Source: Clostridiales bacterium (GTDB lineage: Bacteria; Bacillota; Clostridia; Oscillospirales; Oscillospiraceae). Taken from it: a stretch of DNA of 64,000 bases. Positions 18,381 through 26,921 of the stretch are shown here, in pieces (the stretch's first letter is position 1; each line of letters begins with the position of its first letter). Made by a program: the position numbers and the translations under genes. The DNA is taken from NCBI GenBank assembly GCA_021201475.1, contig JAJQEV010000059.1, positions 72,906 to 136,905 on the forward strand. Reading direction: 5' to 3'. Under the pieces are notes generated by a model. It did not search any database. It was not told the DNA's origin and worked only from the letters and a program-made list of their open reading frames with translations.

Positions 18381-19411
18381 GGTATAGTGACCTCCTCTGG
18401 TGGATTCCGCTGCAAAAATGCCTGTAACGCCGCCTCATAGTCGGCCTTTACCTGGGCCGGGGCAAAGGAGCAGCGGTTGGCGTTCCGGAGCAGCGCCGGA
18501 ACCTCCGCCAGGGTCAGCCCGCAGTAAACGCAGAGACGCTCCATCTCAGCTGCCATTGTGGTGCCGCTGACGGTGCGGTTATCCGTGTTGACGGACACGG
18601 TTAGCCCGGCCTCATAGAACTGCCGGTAGGGATATGTTTCCCAGCCGGCCACCGCCCTGGTCTGCAAATTGCTGAGAGGGCACATCTCCACGCCGATACC
18701 CGCCTCCGCATATGCCCGCAGCAGCGCCGGGGATTTTTGCAGGGCGATGCCGTGGCCCACCCGGGCTGCGCCGTAGGACAGGGCGGCTTCCAGGTTTTCC
18801 ACACTGCCCGTCTCGCCGGAGTGAATGGTGAAGGGGATGCCCAGTTCCCTGGCCCGGCGGAACAGCTGCTCCTGCTCCCGGGTGGGATGCGCCGCCTCAT
18901 CCCCGGCCAAATCCAGCCCGCAAATCAGGTCAGGATACCACCGGGCGGCCTCCTCCAGCATCTCCAGGTTTTGGGCCAGGGAAAGGTTCCGCATGGCGCA
19001 GGCCAGGAAGCCGCAGCGGACGCCGGTCTCCGCTTCCCCGACAGTCTTGCCCCGCCGGACGGCGGCAAAGACCCGCTCCAGCGTCAGGCCCTCCGCCTGG
19101 GAGAACATAGGGGCAAACCGCAACTCCAGATAGAATACCCGCTCCCGCGCCGCCTCCCGCAGGACGGCAGCGACGAAGTCCGCAACGCTGTCCTCTGTTT
19201 GCAGGCACAGCAGGGGCAGGTCAAAGCAGGTCAGGTAGTCCGCCAGGCTGGTGCAGTCCGCCGGAACGGAGTACCGGAGCCTCTCCCCTGCCGGGACGCG
19301 GCCTGTCCGGGTCAGGTAGTCCGTCATGGCCTCCGGCGGCAGGCTGCCGTCCAGGTGACAGTGTAGCTCCACCTTGGGAATCTCAGTGAGCCATTGCTTG
19401 CGTTCCATCAT
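18377..19411 (-). CDS. add: Adenosine deaminase
   Basis: This amidohydrolase-fold enzyme of about 344 residues converts adenosine to inosine. It has the N-terminal zinc motif HCHLDGS, a third His in the TIHSGE strand, the catalytic motif VGHGIAL, and SVNTDNRTVSGTT carrying the last zinc ligand. The NTDN form is usual in bacterial members. I favour the ATG at 19411, five nt after GGAAAGAG, over an upstream GTG at 19417. It sits between the NimA-like gene and the nucleosidase gene in a minus-strand run that includes luxS, a purine/methyl-cycle salvage group. Confidence 0.92.
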   Translation of the reverse strand: MMERKQWLTEIPKVELHCHLDGSLPPEAMTDYLTRTGRVPAGERLRYSVPADCTSLADYLTCFDLPLLCLQTEDSVADFVAAVLREAARERVFYLELRFAPMFSQAEGLTLERVFAAVRRGKTVGEAETGVRCGFLACAMRNLSLAQNLEMLEEAARWYPDLICGLDLAGDEAAHPTREQEQLFRRARELGIPFTIHSGETGSVENLEAALSYGAARVGHGIALQKSPALLRAYAEAGIGVEMCPLSNLQTRAVAGWETYPYRQFYEAGLTVSVNTDNRTVSGTTMAAEMERLCVYCGLTLAEVPALLRNANRCSFAPAQVKADYEAALQAFLQRNPPEEVTIP

Positions 19412-19428
19412 TGCCACTCTTTCCGGTG

Positions 19429-20115
19429 TCAGTAGCGCCGCACCAGCTGGGAAACCAGCTGGATAGAGCGCTCCGCCGCTTTGGCGGCAAACTGGCTGTA
19501 GTCCGCCGGGGAGTTGCCGGAGGCGTCGTCAGAGATGGCCCGAATTACCACGCAGGGTACCTGATTCACATAGCACACCTGGGCGATGCTGCCCCCCTCC
19601 ATCTCGGCGGCGATGCCACCGAAGGCGGTGCGGATACGCTCCTTCTCCCCATCGGTGTGGACAAACTGGTCGCCGCTGGCGATGGTGCCCGTCTCGGTGT
19701 GGAAGCCCAGCTCTGCCGCGATCTCCTCTGCCAGGGAGACCAGTTTGGGCTGACAGGGCAGATGAATGACGTTGATGCCGGACAGCAGGCCGGGCGGGTC
19801 GCCGATGGCGGAGGTGTCCATATCGTGCTGCACCAGGTCGGAGGCAATGGCGATGTCCTGAATCCCGATGTTGGGGGAAAGGGTGCCTGCCACGCCGGTG
19901 TTGATGACAGCCTCCACAGGATAGCTCAGCATCATGGTCTGGGCGCAGATGGCGGCGAACACCTTGCCGATGCCGCAGACCGCCATCACCACGTCCACCC
20001 CGTGAAGGCTTCCACTGGTGTATTCGATGCCGCTGATGGTGCAGGAGGTAGGCGTGTCCAACATGGCACGCAGGCCGTCAATTTCAATTTGCATTGCGCC
20101 GATAATGCCGATCAT
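19429..20115 (-). CDS. mtnN: 5'-methylthioadenosine/S-adenosylhomocysteine nucleosidase
   Basis: A 228-residue enzyme that hydrolyses MTA and SAH to adenine and the thio-ribose product. Family motifs: IGIIGAMQIEIDGL with the catalytic Glu, VAVCGIGKV-type glycine strand (VDVVMAVCGIGKV), VINTGVAG, AAEMEGGSIAQVCY binding the ribose, and the catalytic Asp in RAISDDASG. It lies 6 nt downstream of luxS. The product S-ribosylhomocysteine is the LuxS substrate, so the pair forms the Pfs-LuxS branch of the activated methyl cycle. Confidence 0.95.
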   Translation of the reverse strand: MIGIIGAMQIEIDGLRAMLDTPTSCTISGIEYTSGSLHGVDVVMAVCGIGKVFAAICAQTMMLSYPVEAVINTGVAGTLSPNIGIQDIAIASDLVQHDMDTSAIGDPPGLLSGINVIHLPCQPKLVSLAEEIAAELGFHTETGTIASGDQFVHTDGEKERIRTAFGGIAAEMEGGSIAQVCYVNQVPCVVIRAISDDASGNSPADYSQFAAKAAERSIQLVSQLVRRY

Positions 20116-20121
20116 GACAGG

Positions 20122-20592
20122 TCACTCCTTCTGATACTGAAAGTCAATAGGCTGCGCAGCGTGCAGCGTATCCAGATAACTGCGGCACAAAGTTTTCGCG
20201 GACTGCAAATCCAAGTTGCGGTAGTTGCCGCACTCCTTCCGGGACGCGCCGAACACAGGGCCGTCGTATTTCAAAATGCGCTGCAAGGTGTCCAGCACAG
20301 CCTGGAGCACCTGCTCCTGGCTGACGCTGCTGCGCACCAGCAGGTAGAACCCGGTCTGGCACCCCATGGGGCCGAAGTACAGCACAGCGGGGGCAATTTC
20401 GGAGTTCCGAATAAAGGTGGCGAACATATGCTCCACAGAGTGCATGGTGCAGTTATCCATATACACCCCGGCGTTGGGGGTACAGGTGCGCAGGTCGTAG
20501 GTGATGACATCTCCATCGATGCGGGAAATATAGATGCCGGGCTTCAGCAAGTCATGGTCGACGGTGAAGCTGGCAATGCGTTCAATCGACAT
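20122..20592 (-). CDS. luxS: S-ribosylhomocysteine lyase (autoinducer-2 synthase)
   Basis: A 156-residue LuxS that splits S-ribosylhomocysteine into homocysteine and the AI-2 precursor DPD. The metal-binding motif HSVEH lies near residue 55, the catalytic Cys is in GPMGCQTGFYLLV, and the third metal ligand is the Cys in KECGNYRNLDL. Length is standard. It is first in the minus-strand run luxS-mtnN-add-nimA and is preceded by a good promoter. Confidence 0.96.
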   Translation of the reverse strand: MSIERIASFTVDHDLLKPGIYISRIDGDVITYDLRTCTPNAGVYMDNCTMHSVEHMFATFIRNSEIAPAVLYFGPMGCQTGFYLLVRSSVSQEQVLQAVLDTLQRILKYDGPVFGASRKECGNYRNLDLQSAKTLCRSYLDTLHAAQPIDFQYQKE

Positions 20593-20625
20593 GGGTAAAG
20601 CGCTCCTTTTGCGTTGGTTTTCTTT

Positions 20626-20654
20626 AGTATAGCACAGCCGCCGAGGGGTGGCAA
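20626..20654 (-). promoter_or_regulatory. luxS promoter
   Basis: Minus-strand boxes: TTGCCA (complement of 20649-20654), a 17-nt spacer, and TATACT (complement of 20626-20631), about 35 nt upstream of the luxS ATG. The -35 box lies inside the inverted repeat at 20635-20666. Confidence 0.6.
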
Positions 20655-20666
20655 CCCCGGCGGCTG
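20635..20666. repeat. Perfect inverted repeat in the luxS/trmN6 intergenic region
   Basis: Arms CAGCCGCCG (20635-20643) and CGGCGGCTG (20658-20666) continue inward with GGGG/CCCC. It covers the luxS spacer and -35 region. It could be an operator, or a hairpin in transcripts entering from the plus strand, where it is followed by A-rich and not U-rich sequence and so is not a plus-strand terminator. Confidence 0.6.
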
Positions 20667-20743
20667 GGAAAAAAGCGGTGGAAAAAGTCCCGCCAATATG
20701 CTACAATGGAGGCCAATGAACAAGCAGACAGGGGAGTATATCT

Positions 20744-21409
20744 ATGGAAACGGTGGAGCGGCTGGGCCGCTATACCCTGCGCCAGCGGGACGACCTCCCG
20801 AAGCTGGGGACGGATGCGGTGTGTCTGGCCCAATTCGCCACCATCCGCCCGGGCTGGCGGGTGCTGGATCTGGGCTGCGGCGTGGGGGTGCTGCCCTTGC
20901 TGCTGGCAGAGCGGGCGGTTGGCCTGACGCTGGACGGCATTGAGTGCGTCCCGGAAGCGGCAGAATTGGCCCGGGAGAACCTCCGGGAGAACGGTCTGTC
21001 CGGAACGGTTATCCAGGGCGACCTGCGGGAGCCGGGCTGGCTGACGGAGGGGCATTACGACCTGGCCATCTCCAACCCGCCCTACTTTGCCCCAGAGGCT
21101 GGCTATGTAGCCCAGGGGAACCGGGGCGTGGCGCGGGCGGAGCTTTGCTGCACTTTGCCTGAGCTGTGTCTGGCAGCGGGAAAGCGGCTGAAAACCGGCG
21201 GGCGGCTGGCGGTCTGCATCCGCCCGGAGCGGCTGGCGGATTTATTTGAGGCTATGCGAAGAGCAGGCATTGAGCCAAAGCGATTACAGCTGGTGCAGGC
21301 CAGCCCCACCCACAGGCCCCGGCTGGCCCTGGTGGAGGGCGTCCGCCAGGGCGGCAGAGGGCTGACGGTGGAGCCGGTCCTATACTTGAATCAACAGGAC
21401 GGAGGGTAA
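20744..21409 (+). CDS. trmN6: TrmN6-like tRNA1(Val) (adenine37-N6)-methyltransferase family protein
   Basis: A 221-residue Rossmann-fold methyltransferase with SAM motif LDLGCGVGVLPLLLA and the N6-adenine methylase signature ISNPPYFA. Family length and the N-terminal region (LGRYTLRQRDDLPKLGTDAV) match the YfiC/TrmN6 group common next to rsmI in Firmicutes. It would modify tRNA; the exact target in this organism is inferred. It starts divergently from luxS, with a weak plus-strand promoter possible at 20679-20707. Its stop is followed after 2 nt by rsmI. Confidence 0.85.
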   Translation: METVERLGRYTLRQRDDLPKLGTDAVCLAQFATIRPGWRVLDLGCGVGVLPLLLAERAVGLTLDGIECVPEAAELARENLRENGLSGTVIQGDLREPGWLTEGHYDLAISNPPYFAPEAGYVAQGNRGVARAELCCTLPELCLAAGKRLKTGGRLAVCIRPERLADLFEAMRRAGIEPKRLQLVQASPTHRPRLALVEGVRQGGRGLTVEPVLYLNQQDGG

Positions 21410-21411
21410 TT

Positions 21412-22263
21412 ATGGCAGGAACACTATATCTGGTGCCGACGCCCATCGGCAACCTGGGGGACATCAGTAGCCGCATGACAGATGCGCTGAACGAGGCAGA
21501 CTTCATTGCGGCGGAGGATACCCGCGTCTCGCTCAAGCTGCTGAACCATCTGGGGATTCGCAAACCCCTGGTCAGCTACTACCGCCACAATGTGGAGACC
21601 AGCGGCCCCGCCATTGTGAACCGGCTGCTGGAGGGCGAAAGCTGCGCCCTGGTCACCGACGCAGGCACCCCGGCCATCAGCGACCCGGGGGAGGATCTGG
21701 TGCGGCTGTGCGCCGAGGCAGGTATCCCCGTGGTGGCCATCCCCGGCCCCTGCGCCCTGGTGACGGCGCTGGCGATCTCCGGCCTGCCCACAGGCCGGTT
21801 CACCTTTGAAGGCTTTTTGGCGACAAACAAAAAGAACCGGAGGGCACATCTGGATGCCCTCCGGGGGGAAACGCGCACGATGATTTTTTACGAAGCACCT
21901 CACAAACTCTGCGCCACCCTCAGCGACCTACAGGAGACCTTCGGCCCCCAGCGGCGGGTGGCTTTGTGCCGGGAATTGACCAAGTTCCACGAGGAGGTGC
22001 GGCGCACCACCCTGGGAGAGGCCTGTGCCTGGTACCGGGAGAACCCGCCCAGGGGAGAGTTTGTGCTGGTGGTGGAAGGGGCCGAAGCGCCGGAGGAGGC
22101 CGCCTCCCTCACCCTGGAGGAGGGCGCCGCACGGGTGCGGCAGCTCCAGGAGACCCAGGGACTGCGGCTCAAAGACGCCGCCCGCCAGGTGGCCCAGGAG
22201 AGCGGCCTGCCGAAGAACGAGCTGTATCAGGCGGCGCTGGCCCGGAAGGGCGCGGAGGCGTGA
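21412..22263 (+). CDS. rsmI: 16S rRNA (cytidine1402-2'-O)-methyltransferase
   Basis: A 283-residue tetrapyrrole-methylase-fold enzyme that methylates the ribose of C1402 in the ribosomal decoding centre. Motifs: LYLVPTPIGNLGDIS at the start, AEDTRVSLKLLNHLGI, LVTDAGTPAISDPG and IPGPCALVTALAISGLP. It overlaps nothing but follows the TrmN6-like gene by 2 nt with its ribosome site (GGAGGG) inside that gene, so both RNA methylases are made from one message. Confidence 0.95.
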   Translation: MAGTLYLVPTPIGNLGDISSRMTDALNEADFIAAEDTRVSLKLLNHLGIRKPLVSYYRHNVETSGPAIVNRLLEGESCALVTDAGTPAISDPGEDLVRLCAEAGIPVVAIPGPCALVTALAISGLPTGRFTFEGFLATNKKNRRAHLDALRGETRTMIFYEAPHKLCATLSDLQETFGPQRRVALCRELTKFHEEVRRTTLGEACAWYRENPPRGEFVLVVEGAEAPEEAASLTLEEGAARVRQLQETQGLRLKDAARQVAQESGLPKNELYQAALARKGAEA

Positions 22264-22285
22264 CCTCCGCGCCGCCGGTTATCCG

Positions 22286-24025
22286 TTACCGGTCACAGAC
22301 CGATTCGATCCAGTCGCAGACCTCACCGGCGTAGTCCGCCTCGCAGTGGGGCTGATCCCACACCAGGGCATAGTCCACCGGCTTCCCGGCGTTGGCAAGC
22401 TTCAGCGCCAACGTCATACTGATGGAGAAGGAGGTGTCAGCATCGCTGGCGCCCACCCGGATGCGGTAATGCTTCGCCTGGTCGCAGACCTCCGCAGTAC
22501 CGATGTAGTTCATCGGGTTGTTGAGGTACTTCCGCTGGGCCAGCGCTTCATCCTGAACGTCCGTTGCATAGGCGGCATAGTAGTGCTCGTACTCCTCCGG
22601 GAACTGCTGTGCCAGGGCGGCAATCATCGGGGCAACCGCCTCGTCAAAGTGGAAGGTGGGCTGAGTGGCCGAGCCGTATACCTTGTTCTCGCCGCTGTCA
22701 CAGTTCAGCGTGTCGAAGGCGGTGCAGGGCTTCATGCGGCGGCGATGGTTCAGCACATAGCTGTCCAGGTCGGAGATGGCAGCCTGCTGCCCGTCCCAGG
22801 AGAGCCAGGCGGTCTTGTCCTTGCCCTGGAGCGTGACGGTGGCGGGGACAAAGGGAGGAGGCGCGGGAACGCCCTTGGGCGGGCGGCTCAGCATATCGCC
22901 CAGAGTGGAAGGCTCCGCAGGCATCTCCCCTTCCGGGCCGTCCACAGGGGGCTTGTTCAGGGCGACACCCGGCCCGGCATGGCCCTGCATCAGGTCGGCA
23001 TCGTCCGGCTCCTTGTCGCCGCCCACGGGGGCCGGGGCCTCGTAGGTGTAGTTCCCGCTCAGGTAATCCTCCGGGCTGTACTGCTCCGGCAGCTCACCCT
23101 TGCCCAGCTTGGTCAGGTACTTGGTGGCGGAGGCGTTCAGCTGCTCCATCAGGTAGTCATAGGCGCTGCCGCTCCGGCCGTCCGGGTTCAGGGTAATGGC
23201 TGCACCGGTGTCGGGATGGCGCAGGCCCAGGCCGTTGAAGTACTGGATATAGGCCGCCTTCAGCTCGCCGGACAGGGCCTCCTGGAAGGGGGTCATGGTG
23301 CCGGCAGGGCCGGCCGGGGAGGGCTCGTTCTCCTTATCGGCGGAGAACATCCACTCATAGGCCAGGTCAGCGTGCTCCAGGTCGATGATGGGGCAGTAGA
23401 TTTGGGCGGCGTACACATCGTCCTGCTCATCCATAAACGCCCCGGCCTCCTCCAGGTAGGCGTCATAGTTTCTGCTGTTGCCGGTGACGGCCAGCAGAGT
23501 GGACATGGCTCCGCCTGCGCTCCAGCCCACGGAGATGATCTTCTCCAGGTCGCCGGGCAGAGACGCAGCGTTGTGCCGCAGGAAGCGGATGACCATTTTC
23601 AGATCCACCAGGTTGATGGGGGCCTTGCCGCAGAGGGTGCCGTTCTCGTCCTTGGACTCGTGGCCCCGGTTGCCGCAGGTGACGTAGACGAAGCCCCGCT
23701 CCAGGTACTGGGGGCCAAAGCAACGGGGGCCGCCCAGCCACATGTGGGGCATCTGCATATAACCGGCGGAGTTATTGTTCAGAATGACGGGGGCGGTGGC
23801 GGCGGTGTAGCCGTTCATGGTGCCGGTCGGGTCGATGACGCCGCCCTCCTTCATGTAGGGGGCGGGGACGAAGATGCTGAGCCGCTGGAACTTGGGCGTG
23901 GTGGCCTTCAGAGTGTACAGCACATCCTCCAGGCACCAGCACTGATAGGTCTCGTCAAAGAACCACTGGTTCTGCACCTCTGTCAGCTCTAGGGTTTTGT
24001 TGATGATGGGGATTATCTCTTTCAT
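22286..24025 (-). CDS. Subtype B tannase (tannin acyl hydrolase)
   Basis: A 579-residue alpha/beta hydrolase resembling lactobacillus-type tannase: FVPAPYM near 53-59, catalytic Ser169 in GWSAGG, the conserved CPIIDLEHADLAYEW stretch, and the C-terminal QPHCEAD carrying the probable catalytic His. A Pro/Gly-rich lid-like insertion covers about 325-420. It would hydrolyse galloyl esters of tannins and gallate-containing polyphenols. There is no clear signal peptide, so it is likely cytoplasmic and needs uptake of substrate. The start has GGAGG 7 nt upstream, which excludes an earlier in-frame GTG or ATG. It is last in a run with an esterase and a transporter. Confidence 0.85.
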   Translation of the reverse strand: MKEIIPIINKTLELTEVQNQWFFDETYQCWCLEDVLYTLKATTPKFQRLSIFVPAPYMKEGGVIDPTGTMNGYTAATAPVILNNNSAGYMQMPHMWLGGPRCFGPQYLERGFVYVTCGNRGHESKDENGTLCGKAPINLVDLKMVIRFLRHNAASLPGDLEKIISVGWSAGGAMSTLLAVTGNSRNYDAYLEEAGAFMDEQDDVYAAQIYCPIIDLEHADLAYEWMFSADKENEPSPAGPAGTMTPFQEALSGELKAAYIQYFNGLGLRHPDTGAAITLNPDGRSGSAYDYLMEQLNASATKYLTKLGKGELPEQYSPEDYLSGNYTYEAPAPVGGDKEPDDADLMQGHAGPGVALNKPPVDGPEGEMPAEPSTLGDMLSRPPKGVPAPPPFVPATVTLQGKDKTAWLSWDGQQAAISDLDSYVLNHRRRMKPCTAFDTLNCDSGENKVYGSATQPTFHFDEAVAPMIAALAQQFPEEYEHYYAAYATDVQDEALAQRKYLNNPMNYIGTAEVCDQAKHYRIRVGASDADTSFSISMTLALKLANAGKPVDYALVWDQPHCEADYAGEVCDWIESVCDR

Positions 24026-24295
24026 TGCGTTACCTCCATTTTTATGATGTGATTTCATTTGAAGCCCCACAGGAGCTCCCAGCCTCGTGTTGACAGTTTC
24101 AAATAGGGTAGAATACGTCCATGCTCCGCGTTAACTGAAGGCATCAGAATCGCCAGCCTGAATCCAGGTGCGAAGGCTGTAATCCTACGGAAGCTTGTCA
24201 GCGCAGTGTGTACCACCAGGTCCTGTAAGCGCCCCTTTTAGGCGTCAGAGCAATCCGCTTTTCCCGGTAATCTTCTTATTTTTATTGTAGCACCT
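24026..24295 (-). other. Long spacer between the esterase and tannase genes
   Basis: 270 nt without a recognised gene. It is the 5' leader of the tannase gene if the three genes share a transcript. It holds a 57-codon stop-free stretch on the minus strand (about 24058-24237) with no start site or recognisable motif, and a 6-bp arm pair (CAGCCT/AGGCTG). No riboswitch class recognised. Confidence 0.4.
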
Positions 24296-25252
24296 TTACA
24301 GGTTTTTGTCCAGCCAGGCCCAGAGCACATTCATATTCCACTCGCTGGAATACTCCTTGTCCTCATGGTCGGCATTGGGCAGGGGAACGAACTCCACCCG
24401 GCCCTGGCCCAGCTTCTGGTAAATGGCATTGACAAAGTTGACGCTCTGCATAAAGGGCACCAGCTTATCGACGCAGCCATGCTCCACCAGCATGGGGGCC
24501 ATATTCTCATTGATGTAAGTGGTGGGGTTCGCCTTGGCCAGCCACTCGTCGGACAGGGAAGGCAGCGCACCGCCCATGTAGCTGCTCTCGGCAGACTGGG
24601 GCGTGTCATGGTCCACGAAGCTGACGCCGTTGGCTCTGGCCTGGTCGTCCATGGTACGGAAGTCGATGGGGCCGAATTGGTCGATGCAGGCCTGCACGGT
24701 GCAGTCCGTATCGAAGGTCATGCCCTCCTCGCCGGGGAACTGGCCGTTGGGGATGTTCATGCCCATGATGGCCGACAGGTTGCCCCCGGCGCTGCCGCCC
24801 AGGGCGCAGATGCGATTGGGGGCGATGGCATACTTGGCCGCATTCTTACGCAGGAACCGGAACGCCTCCCGACTGTCCAACACGGCGGCGGGGAAGATGG
24901 CTTCGCTGCTGAGGCGGTACTCTACCGAGGCGATGGCGTAGCCGTGGGCCAGCCCTTTCAGGTAAGTGTCCATATGGTCGTCCCGCTTATCGCCCATACC
25001 GAAGCCGCCGCCGTGGAGATGCACCACCAGCGGGAAGGGTCCCTCTCCCTCCTCCGGGAGATAGAGGTCCAGCCGCTGGGCGGGGGACTGGTCGGCATAG
25101 GGGATGTCCAGGAACTTCCGCTTGACCCAGCTGACGTCTGCCATTTTCACTTCCATGGCCGGCGCGCCGCCTTCGGCAGGAGCGTCAAAGCGCAGTGAGC
25201 CTTCTAGGTTTGTATAATCTTCCAGTCCGAAGGGCTTGCTTTCCTGACACAT
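24296..25252 (-). CDS. Alpha/beta hydrolase of the hormone-sensitive-lipase/BD-FAE type (esterase)
   Basis: A 318-residue esterase: oxyanion motif HGGGFGMGDKR at 80-90, nucleophile Ser154 in GGSAGGN, and a C-terminal Asp/His pair (HGCVDKLVPF, PNADHEDKEY). The family splits small acyl or aryl esters. Placed between a sugar/glycoside-type transporter and a tannase, it probably acts on phenolic or galloyl esters; that substrate assignment is inference. AAAGGATG precedes the start. Confidence 0.85.
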   Translation of the reverse strand: MCQESKPFGLEDYTNLEGSLRFDAPAEGGAPAMEVKMADVSWVKRKFLDIPYADQSPAQRLDLYLPEEGEGPFPLVVHLHGGGFGMGDKRDDHMDTYLKGLAHGYAIASVEYRLSSEAIFPAAVLDSREAFRFLRKNAAKYAIAPNRICALGGSAGGNLSAIMGMNIPNGQFPGEEGMTFDTDCTVQACIDQFGPIDFRTMDDQARANGVSFVDHDTPQSAESSYMGGALPSLSDEWLAKANPTTYINENMAPMLVEHGCVDKLVPFMQSVNFVNAIYQKLGQGRVEFVPLPNADHEDKEYSSEWNMNVLWAWLDKNL

Positions 25253-25269
25253 TGCATTTCATCCTTTCT

Positions 25270-25315
25270 AAAATAAATCCGGGACAGCCGAGAAACAACA
25301 CCTCCGCTGTCCCGG
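25270..25315 (-). terminator. Hairpin with U-rich tail between transporter and esterase genes
   Basis: A perfect 10-bp stem (25279-25288 with 25306-25315) and 17-nt loop. On the minus strand it is followed by AUUUAUUUU. Probably a weak terminator or attenuator that lowers expression of the esterase and tannase relative to the transporter. Confidence 0.55.
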
Positions 25316-25364
25316 TAAGGGAGTACAAAGCTTACTTATACACAGTGATGATTGATAAGGTTGA

Positions 25365-26723
25365 TTACTGGTTGTTGGGAGCCTGATCCTTCAAAGCATT
25401 GGCCTCACGGAACTGAGGAGCATACTTCTCCACGTCGGTGAGCAGCACCAGGACGAGGATAATCACACCGATGATAGCGCCCACAAAGGTGTAATCAAAC
25501 TGAATGGCGCTGATAACGGCATCAGACTGGGTCTCCAGAGTGGCACTGTAGCCCACAGCGGCCAGAACCCAGGCGCACATGGCGGAGCCGAAGCCCATGC
25601 CGATTTTGGAGCCGATGGACTGGGCGGAAGAAATCAGGCCCTCAGAACGGACGCCATACTTCCAGTAGCCATATTCCACTACATCAGGCACGAAGGCAAA
25701 CACAGCACTCAGCAGAGGACCTGCACCCAGAGCGCGGATAACCACGCCGATGACCACCAGAGTGGTATTGGTGCCGGCAAAGCCGCAAATCAGGAAGCCG
25801 ATAATCAACAACACAGCGCCCATGGTCAGGTAAGCCCGCTTGGACCACCGCTTAGAGATAGCGGGCATCAGGAACAGGATAATGATACCAGGCGCCTGGC
25901 CTGCCGTCATCAGGGTGGACATGAACATTGCATCGCCAATCACATAAGAAGCATAATAGCTCTGCGCAGCGATCGCGTTGGCGTTCATCAGCAGGGAGAA
26001 GATGCCAATCAGCAGAAGCAGCCAGAAATAACGGTTCTTCATAACAGCGGGGAACTGCTGCCTGAGGGAGGGCTGCTCGCCCTGAACCTGGTCTGCACCC
26101 CTTTCTTCTGGCTTCATTTCCTTATTCACCAGACCGGAGATGAGGATCAGGACGCCAGCGACCAGGCCCAGGATAATGCTTGCCCAATGCCAACCGAATG
26201 CCAGCACCAGAGGGGTGATAGAGGAGCCTGCAATCAGACCGATGACGCTGTTGCCCACAGCGGAGAAGGTGGCCAGCATAGTGTTGTCATCCCGGTCACG
26301 GGTCATCAGGGGCAGCATAGCGGTGTTGGCGATGCCGAAGATGGTGTAGACGATGACCGACATGAAGATGTAGGTGGCATAGGCATATACCAGCTTCATC
26401 CCCTCGCTTGCACCAGTGGGAACGTGCATCAGCAATACAATGCCAAGGAAGGTCAGCGGGCCGGACAGGATAAGCCAGGGCCGCGCCTTGCCCCATTTGG
26501 TGTTGGTTCTGTCCACGATGGCGCCCATAATCAGGTCGCTGACACCATCAAAGACACGGCAGACAACGAACATGGTACCAATGGCCGCCGCGCCAATCAG
26601 AGCGGTGTCTGTGTAGTAGCTCAGCAGGAATGCTGCGCCGATCTGGCTGAAGACGTTACCGCCACCGGTACCAAGACCATAAATCGTTTTCCGCCAAAGC
26701 GGAACCTTTTTGCTTTCGTTCAT
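25365..26723 (-). CDS. GPH-family (MelB-like) MFS transporter
   Basis: A 452-residue, roughly 12-helix permease of the glycoside-pentoside-hexuronide:cation symporter family. Typical features: the N-terminal YGLGTGGGNVFSQIG, the loop-2/3 motif DGVSDLIMGAIVDRTNTKWGKARPW, and a C-terminal half with SEGLISSAQSIGSKIG. Such proteins import glycosides with Na+ or H+. Genomic context points to uptake of a glycosylated or galloylated plant phenolic, or a sugar freed from it. It is the first gene of the putative tannase operon, transcribed away from the LysR gene. Confidence 0.9.
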   Translation of the reverse strand: MNESKKVPLWRKTIYGLGTGGGNVFSQIGAAFLLSYYTDTALIGAAAIGTMFVVCRVFDGVSDLIMGAIVDRTNTKWGKARPWLILSGPLTFLGIVLLMHVPTGASEGMKLVYAYATYIFMSVIVYTIFGIANTAMLPLMTRDRDDNTMLATFSAVGNSVIGLIAGSSITPLVLAFGWHWASIILGLVAGVLILISGLVNKEMKPEERGADQVQGEQPSLRQQFPAVMKNRYFWLLLLIGIFSLLMNANAIAAQSYYASYVIGDAMFMSTLMTAGQAPGIIILFLMPAISKRWSKRAYLTMGAVLLIIGFLICGFAGTNTTLVVIGVVIRALGAGPLLSAVFAFVPDVVEYGYWKYGVRSEGLISSAQSIGSKIGMGFGSAMCAWVLAAVGYSATLETQSDAVISAIQFDYTFVGAIIGVIILVLVLLTDVEKYAPQFREANALKDQAPNNQ

Positions 26724-26837
26724 GGATATATTCCTCCTTTTGATTTGATACCGCCTGACCGGTTGGCCATGCCCTGCTGCGCCGCGTGTTCCGGCGCTTC
26801 AGCGGCCTTTGGTAGCCGGTTTTCGTATCTGTTTCAC

Positions 26838-26884
26838 ATTATAGTTTCCGAAAACTTGACTTGCAATTCATTTTCGTGTATAAT
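26838..26884. promoter_or_regulatory. Face-to-face divergent promoters of the tannase operon and its LysR gene
   Basis: Plus strand: TTGACT (26856-26861), 17 nt, TATAAT (26879-26884), driving the LysR gene. Minus strand: TTGCAA (complement of 26861-26866), 17 nt, TATAAT (complement of 26838-26843), driving the transporter gene. The two -35 boxes share base 26861, so the two polymerases should compete, a common arrangement for LysR autoregulation. Confidence 0.75.
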
Positions 26885-26921
26885 CAATTCCAGCCTAGAA
26901 TAGATTTGTGAGGTATGTCAA

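Noticed and set aside
22025-23992. 655-codon plus-strand open frame
   Set aside because: It is antisense to the well-supported tannase gene and overlaps the end of rsmI. The product is Gly/Val/His-rich with no motif.
24058-24237. 57-codon minus-strand stop-free stretch as a small gene
   Set aside because: No plausible start codon with a ribosome site, and no recognisable motif; chance in GC-rich sequence.
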